Notes under the pieces: model-generated | What the model was told of the DNA's origin: nothing | Database searches by the model: none | Seen by the model: the letters and a program-made list of their open reading frames with translations, nothing else | Shown: piece after piece, positions 16,985-25,629 of the stretch | Layout: every line of letters starts with the position of its first letter | How positions within the stretch are numbered: the stretch's first letter is position 1 | NCBI GenBank assembly: GCA_029781795.1 | Contig: JAKOWB010000093.1 | Location: 1-40,671, forward strand | Origin: Pseudomonadota bacterium | Lineage (GTDB): Bacteria; Pseudomonadota; Alphaproteobacteria; Kiloniellales; JACOMY01 | Direction: 5' to 3' | Length of the DNA: 40,671 nt | Program-made: the position numbers and the translations under genes

Positions 16985-17596
16985 ATGCCGGACAGCCCGC
17001 CCGCGCTCGACCGCCCCCACACTCTCGACAGCGTGGCCAGCGCGGCCCGCGCCTGCCGCCTCTGCACCGACCTGCCGCTCGGGCCACGGCCGGTGTTCCG
17101 CGCCAGCGCGACCGCGCGGCTGCTGATCGTCGGCCAGGCACCGGGCACCCGGGTGCACGAGAGCGGCATACCTTGGAATGACCGCTCCGGCGACCGGCTG
17201 CGCGACTGGCTGGGCCTGGACCGTGCCGCCTTCTACGACGCGGCGCGCATCGCCATCCTGCCGATGGGCCTCTGCTACCCGGGCGTCGACGCCAAGGGAG
17301 GCGACCGGCCGCCACGGCCCGTCTGCGCGCCGACCTGGCATCCGCGCTTCCTGCCGCTGCTGCCGGCGGTCGAACTGACGCTGCTGGTCGGGCTTTATGG
17401 CCAGAAGCGCTATCTCGGCCGGGCACGGGCCGGCAGCCTGACCGAGACCGTGTCGCAATGGCGGCGGCACCTGCCCCGCTTCCTGCCGCTGCCGCATCCC
17501 TCGTGGCGCAACACGGCGTGGCTCAAGCGCAACGGCTGGTTCGAAAGCGACCTGCTGCCGGAATTGCGGCTGCGCGTGGCGGCGCTGATGGCCTAG
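16985..17596 (+). CDS. Uracil-DNA glycosylase superfamily protein
   Basis: 203 residues. The fold signature is clear: LLIVGQAPGTRVHESGIPWNDRSGDRLRDWLG corresponds to the family 4/5-type motif GEAPG...G.PF.G..G, and LPLPHPSWRNTAWLKRN is the C-terminal HPS motif that grips the minor groove. A CRLC pair lies near the N-terminus. The full four-cysteine iron-sulfur set of family 4 enzymes is not obvious, and the polar catalytic residue of motif 1 is not the canonical one. It may therefore be an atypical base-excision enzyme or have another role. ATG 16985 was chosen from homology. Confidence 0.8.
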   Translation: MPDSPPALDRPHTLDSVASAARACRLCTDLPLGPRPVFRASATARLLIVGQAPGTRVHESGIPWNDRSGDRLRDWLGLDRAAFYDAARIAILPMGLCYPGVDAKGGDRPPRPVCAPTWHPRFLPLLPAVELTLLVGLYGQKRYLGRARAGSLTETVSQWRRHLPRFLPLPHPSWRNTAWLKRNGWFESDLLPELRLRVAALMA

Positions 17597-17625
17597 GCTC
17601 GGTGCGTCGCTGGGGGAGAGTTAGA

Positions 17626-18492
17626 GTGGTGTTTCGGTCACTGACCGCCGCGCTGCTGCGCCTGATGGTCCTGGGTCCCTGCCTGTCGGCCGCCGCCTGG
17701 GCGCAGGGCGACAATGCCCTGAACCGGGTGCCGCACGACATCCAGGCCGGCGACTACACCCTGCGCTTCCTGGAAGACCCCGAGATCGGCTTCGTCGACA
17801 CGCTGCAGGTGATGCGCGGTGGCGAGGTGGTCTTCGAGACCCTGTTCGAGGCCTTCGTCCACATGGTCGAGGAGCCGCCGGGCAGCCCGGACGGCGTGCT
17901 GCCGCTGGGCCTCGACGTGGACGCGACCGGCGACGGCCGGCCCGACTTCGTGCTGCAGTCCTACAGCGGCGGCGCGCACTGCTGCTACTACACGCAGGTA
18001 ATCGAGCGACAGCCCGAGCTGGCGCTGCTGGCCGAGTTCGACGGCAGCGATTCGCCGGTGGAGCTGGTCAACCTCGACGCCGATCCGGCGCTGGAGGTGG
18101 TGCTCTACGACTGGTCCTTCGCCTACTGGAAGGCACCCTTCTCCGAGTCGCCGGCGGCCAAGGTGATCCTGGACCTGCAGGATGGCGTCTACAGCGGCGC
18201 GGTCGAGCTGATGCGCCAGCCGGCGCCCTCGGCGGCGCTGCTGGCCGATCAGGCGACGGCCGCGCGCAAGGCCATGCTGGCCGCCAAGGGGCCGACCTCG
18301 GCGCTTTGGGGACCCATGCTGGACCTGATCTACAGCGGCAACGGCGACGCCGCCTTCGACCTGCTGCGGCGCGCCTGGCCGGCCGAGGTTCCCGGCCGCG
18401 AAGCCTTCCTCGTCCAGTTCGGCGCTCAGCTCTCGCTCAGCCCCTACTGGGAGACCCTGTCGCTGCTCAACGGCTGGACCACGGACTTCTGA
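17626..18492 (+). CDS. Secreted protein of unknown function with SGGAHCC motif
   Basis: 288 residues from GTG 17626 (GGGGGAGAG about six bases upstream; GTG 17629 is possible). Residues 1-28 form a signal peptide ending AAAWAQ. The mature part has a calcium-site-like DVDATGDGRPDFVL, similar to FG-GAP/EF-like loops, directly followed by QSYSGGAHCCYYTQV, whose adjacent cysteines could form an unusual vicinal disulfide. A second acidic NLDADPALEVVLYD repeat follows. The C-terminal quarter is helical. It is probably periplasmic. No enzymatic motif is visible and no function is claimed. Confidence 0.75.
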   Translation: MVFRSLTAALLRLMVLGPCLSAAAWAQGDNALNRVPHDIQAGDYTLRFLEDPEIGFVDTLQVMRGGEVVFETLFEAFVHMVEEPPGSPDGVLPLGLDVDATGDGRPDFVLQSYSGGAHCCYYTQVIERQPELALLAEFDGSDSPVELVNLDADPALEVVLYDWSFAYWKAPFSESPAAKVILDLQDGVYSGAVELMRQPAPSAALLADQATAARKAMLAAKGPTSALWGPMLDLIYSGNGDAAFDLLRRAWPAEVPGREAFLVQFGAQLSLSPYWETLSLLNGWTTDF

Positions 18493-18541
18493 CGCTGCCC
18501 GGGCGCGGGCACGCTGGCGCGCATCGCCGGCGGCGGGACCC

Positions 18542-18573
18542 CGCGGGAAAGCCCGCGCCCTGTCCGCGCAGGG
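18542..18573. terminator. Pair of GC hairpins after the secreted-protein gene
   Basis: CGCGGG-AAAG-CCCGCG (18542-18557) is followed at once by CCCTG-N6-CAGGG (18558-18573), 50 bases after the upstream stop. There is no T-run, so intrinsic termination is uncertain. The rest of the gap 18493-18729 shows nothing I can name. Confidence 0.3.
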
Positions 18574-18729
18574 CCCGACGTGGCCACGCCAGAGCGCGAC
18601 CGCGATCCGGGCGGCGATGGTCTCGCACACAGGCGATCGGACGGGCGCCCGACCACGAAGGGCGGGCCCCGCCCGGACGAGATGCCAGCGGATCCCTTTC
18701 CAGCCGCCGAGCCGGGAAGGAGCCCCGCG

Positions 18730-19017
18730 TCAGGCGCGGGCGCGCCTCGGCATCATCGCGTGCTGCTGGCCGGTCGCCAGGCCACGGAAATAGGCCAGGG
18801 TGTAAACGCGCACCGAGGCTGTGAAGCTCGATTCGCTCTGGCCTTCCGCAACGCTGGTGAGCAACTCGTTCAGCGTGGTGTGCTCGCGCTCGGCAATATC
18901 CGCCAAGGCGTCCCACATCGCTGTCTCGAGCCGAAGAGAAGTGCGCCGCCGACCGATCCGCACATTGCGGACCTTCAAAGTCGATTGGCGACGCATGGCC
19001 TGAATGCCATTCGTCAT
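18730..19017 (-). CDS. Ribbon-helix-helix domain protein
   Basis: 95 residues. The RHH_4-type domain (about 14-75) reads STLKVRNVRIGRRRTSLRLETAMWDALADIAEREHTTLNELLTSVAE: a beta strand with alternating residues and then two helices. Such proteins bind DNA as dimers, and many alphaproteobacterial members are stand-alone regulators. The basic tail QQHAMMPRRARA may aid DNA contact. ATG 19017 is used; ATG 18996 (MRRQST) would still keep the domain. It has its own 248-base upstream region with a hairpin, which suggests autoregulation. No toxin partner lies beside it. Confidence 0.82.
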   Translation of the reverse strand: MTNGIQAMRRQSTLKVRNVRIGRRRTSLRLETAMWDALADIAEREHTTLNELLTSVAEGQSESSFTASVRVYTLAYFRGLATGQQHAMMPRRARA

Positions 19018-19038
19018 GATGTCGTGTCCCCCAACACG

Positions 19039-19079
19039 CAGCCTGCCGCCAAGCAGGCTGAACTGTACTTCAGATCATA
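19039..19079 (-). promoter_or_regulatory. Leader hairpin and -10-like box before the ribbon-helix-helix gene
   Basis: On the minus strand TATGAT (19079-19074) is a good -10 hexamer, although no clear -35 is seen 17 bases upstream. About 14 bases on is the perfect hairpin CAGCCTGC-N6-GCAGGCTG (19039-19060), ending 21 bases before the start codon. It could be an operator for the RHH protein or a 5' mRNA hairpin. Nothing else stands out in 19080-19265 except a small CCTAT/ATAGG palindrome at 19169-19182. Confidence 0.35.
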
Positions 19080-19265
19080 GCCTGTCAGGATTGACGCCCC
19101 GCCGAACCCCGGCTGGACGGAACCCCGCCAAGTTCCCCACTAGGCTGAGGCAATTCGCCGAACGCCTGCCTATGCCGATAGGATAAGTCAGCTTCGCTGC
19201 GTCATACAACCAGAAAGACTGCGATGGCGAAAAGACAACCGCAGGACGCATGGCTTGTCCCGCAG

Positions 19266-19562
19266 CTAGCCGGCTGCGTTGGCGCCGGGCTCGCCTGGAG
19301 CGAGCGTCGTCATCGCGAGGGCATGCACGCGTTCGGCGAGCTCCTCCTTGACGACATCAAATACTAGTCGCTGCCGGGCGACGCGGGAGAGCCCCGCGAA
19401 GGCCGCCGCGACGATGAACAGCCGGAAGTGCGTCTCACCGCCCGGGCGGTGGCCGGCATGGCCGGCGTGGCGGTGCGATTCGTCCTCGATCTCGAGTCTC
19501 ACCGGGGACAGGCGCTGGGTCAGCTTGGCCTCGAGGCGGTCGCGATAGGGGGTGGCGGTCAT
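19266..19562 (-). CDS. bolA: BolA family protein
   Basis: 98 residues. BolA proteins work with monothiol glutaredoxins in [2Fe-2S] handling and, in some bacteria, as regulators of morphology. The pattern YRDRLEAKLTQRLSPVRLEIEDESHRHAGHAG...ETHFRLFIVAAAFAGLSRVARQRLVFDVVKEEL..RVHALAMTTLAPGE is standard, including the DESHxHxGH segment with iron-ligand histidines and the C-terminal His of VHAL. It is divergent from an EamA transporter and lies near the J-domain and cobS/cobT genes, a neighbourhood shared by many alphaproteobacteria. Confidence 0.94.
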   Translation of the reverse strand: MTATPYRDRLEAKLTQRLSPVRLEIEDESHRHAGHAGHRPGGETHFRLFIVAAAFAGLSRVARQRLVFDVVKEELAERVHALAMTTLAPGEPGANAAG

Positions 19563-19622
19563 GGCGGGGTTGCGCTCTTGCGGAAAGACGGGATCGGGGG
19601 CCAGTGCTAGCGTCCCGCCCGC

Positions 19623-20570
19623 ATGACAGGCAAGGCATCTTCGGAATCCCCCGCCGCGGCGCCGGCGGGCGCGGCGCGGCACGGCCTGACCGCGGGGCGC
19701 GCCCTGCTGCTGCTGGGGCTGCTGGTCGTGATGTGGGGCGCCAACTGGCCGATCATGAAGGCCGGCCTGAAGATCGTGCCGCCCTTCTGGTTCGCGGTGG
19801 AGCGTCTGGGCTTCGGCGCGCTGACGCTGTTCCTGGTCCTGGGACTCACCGGGCGGCTGCGCCTGCCGCCGCGCCACGACCTGCCGGTGCTGCTGGCCGT
19901 CGGCCTGTTGCAGATGGCGCTCTTCCTGGCCCTGGTGAACACGGCGCTGCAGGTGGTGCCGGCCGGCCGCTCGGCGGTCCTGGCCTATACCACGCCGCTC
20001 TGGGTGGCGCCCGGCGCGGCGCTCTTCCTGGGAGAGCGCATGACGCGGGGCCGCGTCATCGGCCTGGCGCTGGGCCTCGGCGGGCTCGTCGTGCTGTTCA
20101 ATCCCCTGGTCTTCCCCTGGCACGACGGCGACGCGGTGCTGGGCAACGCCCTGCTGCTGGTCGCGGCGCTGGCCTGGTCGATCGCCATCCTGGTCATCCG
20201 GCGCCATCGCTGGCACGCCAGCCCGCTGCAGCTCGTCCCCTGGCAGATGCTGGTGGCCATGCTGCCGCTGACCGTCGCCGCCGTGGCGCTGGAAGGCCCG
20301 CCGGTCGCCAACCTCTCGTGGGACTACCTGCTGCTGATGGGCTACAACGGGCCGCTGGCCACCGGCCTCTGCTACGTCATCGCGCTGACCCTGACCCTGG
20401 CGCTGCCGGCGGTGACCGTCTCGCTCGGCTTCCTCGCCATACCGGCGGCCGGCGTGCTGGCCTCGACCCTGGCGCTGGGCGAGCCCTTGACCACCAGCCT
20501 GCTGCTGGGCATGGCGCTGATCGTGGCCGGCCTCGTCGCCGTCACGCTGCCGCAAGGCAAGAAGCCATGA
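19623..20570 (+). CDS. EamA/DMT-superfamily transporter
   Basis: 315 residues with about ten membrane segments in two EamA halves (LLLLGLLVVMWGANWPIMKAGLKIVPP; later GNALLLVAALAWSIAILVIRRHRW). It has a polar 25-residue N-terminal tail. It is not especially similar to the EamA gene at 7.4-8.3 kb and is probably a different exporter; the substrate is unknown. Its stop overlaps an ATG (20567) in frame with the J-domain gene downstream. bolA diverges 60 bases upstream. Confidence 0.88.
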   Translation: MTGKASSESPAAAPAGAARHGLTAGRALLLLGLLVVMWGANWPIMKAGLKIVPPFWFAVERLGFGALTLFLVLGLTGRLRLPPRHDLPVLLAVGLLQMALFLALVNTALQVVPAGRSAVLAYTTPLWVAPGAALFLGERMTRGRVIGLALGLGGLVVLFNPLVFPWHDGDAVLGNALLLVAALAWSIAILVIRRHRWHASPLQLVPWQMLVAMLPLTVAAVALEGPPVANLSWDYLLLMGYNGPLATGLCYVIALTLTLALPAVTVSLGFLAIPAAGVLASTLALGEPLTTSLLLGMALIVAGLVAVTLPQGKKP

Positions 20571-20659
20571 ACGGCCGGCAAGAAGCCCCGCGCGCCACGC
20601 GGCCAAGAGCCGCCGGGCCGCTGCTTGCCAGCCTCGGGCCCGCTTCCCATACTCACGTG

Positions 20660-21244
20660 ATGCGCCGCACAAGTTCGTCCGAAGCCCTGGATGCGCCCTT
20701 CCGCCGGACCTACCGGCCGAAGGCCAAGCCGACGCCGCAGCCCGGCGCCGGGACGCACCAGTGCATGGCGCCCGGCTGCGCCCTGGACGGCGAGTATCGC
20801 GCGCCCAAGGCCCGCGACCGGCTGAACGACTACTACTGGTTCTGCCTGGAGCACGTGCGCGCCTACAACGCCAAGTGGGACTTCTTCAAGGGCATGAGCC
20901 AGGCCGAGATCGAGCGCGAGCTGAAGCGCGACGTGACCTGGCAGCGGCCGAGCTGGCCGCTGGGCGGCGGACCCAAGATCTACGACCCCCTCGGCCTGCT
21001 GGGCGGCGAGCAGCCGCTGCACGAGCCGCCCAAGGAGCGTCTCTGGAGCAAGGAAGCGCAGGCGCTGGCGGTGCTCGAGCTGCCGGCCAACGCGACCTTC
21101 GACGAGGTGAAGCAACGCTACAAGTCGCTGGCCAAGCGCTTGCACCCTGACATTACCGGTGCAGACAAGGACGCCGAGGAGCGCTTGAAAATAGTCAATC
21201 AGGCCTATAGCACCTTGAAGGCCGCCTATGCCCAGGTGGCGTAA
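20660..21244 (+). CDS. J-domain protein (DnaJ-like, alphaproteobacterial C-terminal J type)
   Basis: 194 residues. The order is reversed relative to classical DnaJ: an N-terminal region with [46 protein letters not shown], whose cysteines may bind a metal, and a J-domain at the C-terminus (about 133-194) with the essential HPD ([11 protein letters not shown]). It would stimulate an Hsp70 partner, with the client unknown. ATG 20660 fits family N-termini (MRRTSSSEA). An in-frame ATG at 20567, overlapping the upstream EamA stop as ATGA, would add 31 basic residues. The conserved pairing with cobS/cobT suggests, but does not prove, a link to cobaltochelatase assembly. Confidence 0.9.
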   Translation: MRRTSSSEALDAPFRRTYRPKAKPTPQPGAGTHQCMAPGCALDGEYRAPKARDRLNDYYWFCLEHVRAYNAKWDFFKGMSQAEIERELKRDVTWQRPSWPLGGGPKIYDPLGLLGGEQPLHEPPKERLWSKEAQALAVLELPANATFDEVKQRYKSLAKRLHPDITGADKDAEERLKIVNQAYSTLKAAYAQVA

Positions 21245-21294
21245 GGCAGCCGCAACCGGTCGGCCGGTGGTGCGTTTCCAGGAAAGAGAGCGAG

Positions 21295-22290
21295 ATGGTC
21301 GATAACATCATCAGCGGCGAGCTGCCCGAGGGCGGCCCCGATATCACGATTTCGGTGCGCCAGACCTTTGGCCTCGACAGCGACATGCAGGTGCCGGCCT
21401 ACAGCGCCGGCAATCCCTATGTCCCGGACTTCGACGACGCCTATCGCTTCGACCATGACACCACGCTCGCCATCCTGGCGGGCTTCGCCTACAACCGGCG
21501 CGTCATGATCCAGGGCTATCATGGCACCGGCAAGTCGACCCACATCGAGCAGGTCGCGGCGCGCCTCAACTGGCCGCTGATCCGCATCAACCTCGACAGC
21601 CACATCAGCCGCATCGACCTGGTCGGCAAGGACGCCATCGTCCTGAAGGACGGCATGCAGGTGACCGAGTTCCGCGAGGGCCTGCTGCCCTGGGCGCTGC
21701 AGCGCCCGGTCGGCCTGGTCTTCGACGAGTACGACGCCGGCCGTCCGGACGTGATGTTCGTGATCCAGCGCGTGCTGGAGTCCTCCGGCCGGCTGACCCT
21801 GCTGGACCAGAACCGCGTGATCCGCCCGCACCCGGCCTTCCGCCTCTTCAGCACCACCAACACCATCGGCCTCGGCGACACCTCGGGCCTCTATCACGGC
21901 ACGCAGCAGATCAACCAGGCGCAGATGGACCGCTGGAACATCGTCGCCACGCTGAACTACCTGCCGCACGACGACGAGGTGAACATCGTCCTGGCCAAGT
22001 CGCCGACCTACGACAGCAAGGAAGGCCGCGAACGGCTTTCGGCCATGGTGGCGCTGGCCGACCTGACGCGCTCGGGCTTCATCAACGGCGACCTCTCGAC
22101 CGTGATGAGCCCGCGCACGGTCATCACCTGGGCCGAGAACGCGCGCATCTTCAACGACCTGGCCTTCGGTTTCCGCGTCACCTTCCTGAACAAGTGCGAC
22201 GAGACCGAGCGCCCGATCGTGGCCGAGTACTACCAGCGCTGCTTCGGCACCGAGCTGAAGGAGTCCGGCGTCAAGGCCATGCTGGTCTGA
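21295..22290 (+). CDS. cobS: Cobaltochelatase subunit CobS (AAA+ ATPase)
   Basis: 331 residues. CobS and CobT form the ATP-driven chaperone complex that acts with CobN to insert cobalt into hydrogenobyrinic acid a,c-diamide in the aerobic vitamin B12 pathway. Walker A is GYHGTGKST (74-82), Walker [10 protein letters not shown] (D144, E145), and sensor 1 FSTTNT. The N-terminal segment [36 protein letters not shown] is typical of CobS. cobT begins 11 bases after its stop. cobN is not in the window. Confidence 0.96.
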   Translation: MVDNIISGELPEGGPDITISVRQTFGLDSDMQVPAYSAGNPYVPDFDDAYRFDHDTTLAILAGFAYNRRVMIQGYHGTGKSTHIEQVAARLNWPLIRINLDSHISRIDLVGKDAIVLKDGMQVTEFREGLLPWALQRPVGLVFDEYDAGRPDVMFVIQRVLESSGRLTLLDQNRVIRPHPAFRLFSTTNTIGLGDTSGLYHGTQQINQAQMDRWNIVATLNYLPHDDEVNIVLAKSPTYDSKEGRERLSAMVALADLTRSGFINGDLSTVMSPRTVITWAENARIFNDLAFGFRVTFLNKCDETERPIVAEYYQRCFGTELKESGVKAMLV

Positions 22291-22301
22291 GCCGCCGCTA
22301 G

Positions 22302-24209
22302 ATGCAGCAAAGCGAAAGCCCGCTGGAGCGCTTCAAGCGGACGACCGCCGCCACGGTGCGCGCGATCGCCGAGCGCGAGGACGTGACCGTGGGCTTCCAC
22401 CCCTCGGGCCAGGGCCTGGCGGGCAACGAGGTGAAGCTGCAGCCGCCGCCGCGCGACCTGCCGCTGGCCGAGGTGGCGCAGGTGCGTGGCGAGGCCGACG
22501 CCGCGGCATTGAAGCTGCGCCATCACAACGACAAGACGCACCGCGACCTGCGCCCGCTGGATCCCGTGGCGCGCGAGATCTTCGACGCGGTCGAGCAGGC
22601 GCGCTGCGAGGCGATCGGCGCGCGCCGCATGGCCGGCGTGGCGCAGAACCTCGACGCCGCGCTGGAGGAGCGTTTCCGCGCCAAGGGCCTGGCCCGCGCC
22701 GCCGAAGCCGAGGACGCGCCGCTGGCCGACGCGCTGCGCGCCCTGGTGCGCCAGGCGCTGACCGGCCGGCCGCTGCCGCCGGCGGCCAAGCACGTCGTCG
22801 ACCTCTGGCGGCCGAACCTGGAGCCGCAGGTGCTGTCCGACATCGAGGAACTGGGCCAGCACCTGCGCAGCCAGAAGCGCTATGCCCAGCAGGTGCGCCG
22901 CCTGCTGCAGCACCTGCACCTGGAGGAAGGCGGCGATGAGTCCGCCGACCAGGAGGAGAGCGAGAGCGACGGCGAAGAGAACCAGCCGCAGGAAAGCCCG
23001 GCCGAGGGCCAGGGCGGCGAGCAGGAATCCGGCGAGAGCCCGGCCACCATGGAAGGCCAGGAGATCGACGCCAGCGAGGCCGAGGGGCTGGAGGAGAGCG
23101 CCGCCGACGCCGAGGGCGAGATGATGGCCGGCGCCGGCGAGGAGGATCCCGGCCGCCCGGGCCGCCCGCCGCGCTACGACGACCGCCGCAACGACCGCGG
23201 CGAGCCGCTCTACAAGGCCTTCAGCGAGGAGTTCGACGAGGTGGTCGAGGCCGACGACCTCTGCGATCCCGACGAGCTGACGCGCCTGCGCCAGATGCTG
23301 GACCAGCAGCTCGCCCACCTGCAGGGCGTCATCGCGCGCCTGGCCAACCGCCTGCAGCGCCGCCTGATGGCGAAGCAGACCCGCGCCTGGGACTTCGACC
23401 TGGAGGAAGGCATCCTCGACACCGCGCGCCTGGCCCGCATCATCGCCAACCCGACGCACTCGCTGTCGTTCAAGATGGAGAGCGACACCGACTTCCGCGA
23501 CACCGTGGTGACGCTGCTGATCGACAACTCCGGCTCGATGCGCGGGCGGCCGATCACGGTGGCAGCGATGAGCGCCGACATCCTGGCGCGCACGCTGGAG
23601 CGCTGCGGCGTGAAGGTCGAGATCCTGGGCTTCACCACGCGCATGTGGAAGGGCGGCCAGGCGCGCGAGAAGTGGATCGCCGCCGGCAAGCCGGCCAACC
23701 CCGGGCGCCTGAACGACCTGCGCCACATCGTCTACAAGCCGGCCGACGCGCCCTGGCGCCGCGCCCGCCGCTCGCTCGGCCTGATGCTGCGCGAGGGCAT
23801 CCTGAAGGAGAACATCGACGGCGAGGCGCTGCTCTGGGCGCACGAGCGCCTGATCGCCCGGCAGGAGCAGCGCCGCATCCTGATGGTGATCAGCGACGGC
23901 GCGCCGGTCGACGATTCCACCCTGTCTGTCAATCCCGGCAACTACCTGGAGCGCCACCTGCGCGAGGTCATCGAGATGATCGAGACGCGCAGCCCGGTGG
24001 AGCTGATCGCCATCGGCATCGGTCACGACGTCACGCGCTACTATCGCCGCGCCGTCACCATCGTCGACGCCGAGCAGCTCGGCGGCGCCATGATGGACCA
24101 GTTGGCCGCGCTGTTCGACGAGACGCCGGCCGAGGACCCGCGGCACGCGCAGCCGCGTCGCACGCCCGCCGGACGTGCCCCGGCGGGTCGCGCCCGCAAG
24201 GCCGGCTAG
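22302..24209 (+). CDS. cobT: Cobaltochelatase subunit CobT (VWA domain)
   Basis: 635 residues. The N-terminal domain ([28 protein letters not shown]) is followed by a very acidic central stretch (about 205-290: repeated Glu/Asp/Gly/Gln with few hydrophobics), which is typical of CobT. A C-terminal von Willebrand A domain has an intact [14 protein letters not shown] at about 408 plus a later SDGAP. It works with CobS as the metal-loading chaperone of the CobNST chelatase. The C-terminal tail is Arg/Ala/Gly-rich and probably disordered. It is the last gene of the J-domain/cobS/cobT run. Confidence 0.95.
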   Translation: MQQSESPLERFKRTTAATVRAIAEREDVTVGFHPSGQGLAGNEVKLQPPPRDLPLAEVAQVRGEADAAALKLRHHNDKTHRDLRPLDPVAREIFDAVEQARCEAIGARRMAGVAQNLDAALEERFRAKGLARAAEAEDAPLADALRALVRQALTGRPLPPAAKHVVDLWRPNLEPQVLSDIEELGQHLRSQKRYAQQVRRLLQHLHLEEGGDESADQEESESDGEENQPQESPAEGQGGEQESGESPATMEGQEIDASEAEGLEESAADAEGEMMAGAGEEDPGRPGRPPRYDDRRNDRGEPLYKAFSEEFDEVVEADDLCDPDELTRLRQMLDQQLAHLQGVIARLANRLQRRLMAKQTRAWDFDLEEGILDTARLARIIANPTHSLSFKMESDTDFRDTVVTLLIDNSGSMRGRPITVAAMSADILARTLERCGVKVEILGFTTRMWKGGQAREKWIAAGKPANPGRLNDLRHIVYKPADAPWRRARRSLGLMLREGILKENIDGEALLWAHERLIARQEQRRILMVISDGAPVDDSTLSVNPGNYLERHLREVIEMIETRSPVELIAIGIGHDVTRYYRRAVTIVDAEQLGGAMMDQLAALFDETPAEDPRHAQPRRTPAGRAPAGRARKAG

Positions 24210-24240
24210 ACGGTCGCGGCGCCGGGATGGGCGCCAGGCG

Positions 24241-25629
24241 ATGCGACTGCCACACCGTCATCCAACCCGACGCACCGCCCGCTGGCCCGCCGACGCCGGC
24301 CCGCTGCGCGGCTCGCCCTTCCGCCGCCTGGGCTGCTGGTCGCTGACGCTGGACAGCGGCGACCAGGTGGTGCAGCCGCTGGAAGGCATCCACGTTGCGC
24401 TCAACCGCCTCTTCGGTCCTGGCAAGGCACCCCGCGCCATGATCCTGCAGGTACGCGCCGGCCGTCGCTGGAAGACCCTGTCCCGCTGGGTACCACCCGA
24501 GCGTCACTGGTGCCTGCGCCTGCCCGCGCCGACCGCCGGGCGGGACCTGCGCCTGCTGTGGGCCGGAATACCGGTCGCCGGCCCGCTGCCGGCGCTGGCG
24601 CTGCGCCGCGCGGCGCGCCACCGCATCGCCGGCCTGCTGCTGGACCTGGGACTCGACAGCCCCTGCACACCCAGTTGGCAGCATGTGCTGGAGTTCGACC
24701 GCACGCGGCTGGTTGGGCCGGGCGCCGCGCACGAGCCCCTCGAGGGCCTGGCGGTCGAATGGTACGGCCGCTTCGGCAACAACGTGATCCAGATCCTGCG
24801 CGCCGCCGCACTCGCGGAGCGGCTGGGACTCGCCGAAATCACGCTGCCGCCGCACGACCAGGTGCGCGCGCCGGCAGGGTCCGGTCCCCTCACCTTCGTC
24901 GCCGCCGCCACGGCGGCACGGCGCCTGCGCCTCAAGGGACGCTTCTTCTTCCCCGAACTCATGCCGGGGCTGACGCAGCGCCTGGCCGCCGCCGCGCGGC
25001 GCAGGCTGGCGCAGCGCTGCGCCAGGCCGCTGCTCGACCCCGCCCTCTGGTCGGCGCCGCTTGCCGAGCACGAACTGGTGATCCACCTGCGCGGCGGCGA
25101 CATCTTCCGCAACGAGCGCCCGCCGCATCCCGACTACGTGCAGCCGCCGCTGGTCTTCTACCGCCGTTGCGTCGCGGATGCGCTGGCACGCGGCTATACG
25201 CGATTCCGGCTGGTGAGCGAGGACCGGGCCAATCCCTGCGTCGACGCCCTGGCGGCCTGGCTGGAGCAAAGCGGGCTGCCCTTCGCCATGCAGAGCGAGC
25301 GCTTCGAGACCGACCTGGCGACGCTGCTCGGCGCGCGGGCGCTGGTGGCCAGCAACTCGACCCTGCTGGGCGTGGTGGCGCTGCTGAGCGACCGGCTGCG
25401 CCTCTTCTACAGCTTCGACGCCGCCAGTCAGGTGCTGCTCGACTTGCCGCCCAGCGCGGTCGCCGCCTGGGGCGTGACGGCGATCTCGCTAGCCGACCTT
25501 GCCGGCGGCTACATCAAGGCGGGACAGTGGAAGAACGACGCGGCACAGTGCGCGCTGATGCTGTCCTATCCGGACTCGGCGCTGGGACCGCCTGTGCTCA
25601 CGCCCGGCGCGACAGGAGGCGAGGCATGA
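24241..25629 (+). CDS. GT11-like glycosyltransferase (fucosyltransferase fold), long N-terminal extension
   Basis: 462 residues. Two motifs suggest family GT11 (alpha-1,2-fucosyltransferase-like): WYGRFGNNVIQILRAAALAERLGL (from 174), comparable to GRLGNQLFQ..AA..LA, and VIHLRGGDIFRN (280-291), the HxR/GGD GDP-fucose site, followed by PDYVQPPLVFYRR. A later motif, ALVASNSTLLGVVALLS, matches the SNSTFSWWAA-type region. The first 170 residues have no recognised domain. It is soluble, with no signal peptide. The donor sugar and acceptor are unknown. Its stop overlaps the start of the flavin oxidase as ATGA, so the two proteins are made together. Confidence 0.65.
   Translation: MRLPHRHPTRRTARWPADAGPLRGSPFRRLGCWSLTLDSGDQVVQPLEGIHVALNRLFGPGKAPRAMILQVRAGRRWKTLSRWVPPERHWCLRLPAPTAGRDLRLLWAGIPVAGPLPALALRRAARHRIAGLLLDLGLDSPCTPSWQHVLEFDRTRLVGPGAAHEPLEGLAVEWYGRFGNNVIQILRAAALAERLGLAEITLPPHDQVRAPAGSGPLTFVAAATAARRLRLKGRFFFPELMPGLTQRLAAAARRRLAQRCARPLLDPALWSAPLAEHELVIHLRGGDIFRNERPPHPDYVQPPLVFYRRCVADALARGYTRFRLVSEDRANPCVDALAAWLEQSGLPFAMQSERFETDLATLLGARALVASNSTLLGVVALLSDRLRLFYSFDAASQVLLDLPPSAVAAWGVTAISLADLAGGYIKAGQWKNDAAQCALMLSYPDSALGPPVLTPGATGGEA

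Noticed and set aside
19224..19367. Short plus-strand open frame of about 47 codons starting at 19224
   Set aside because: It runs antisense through bolA, has no clear ribosome site and matches nothing known.
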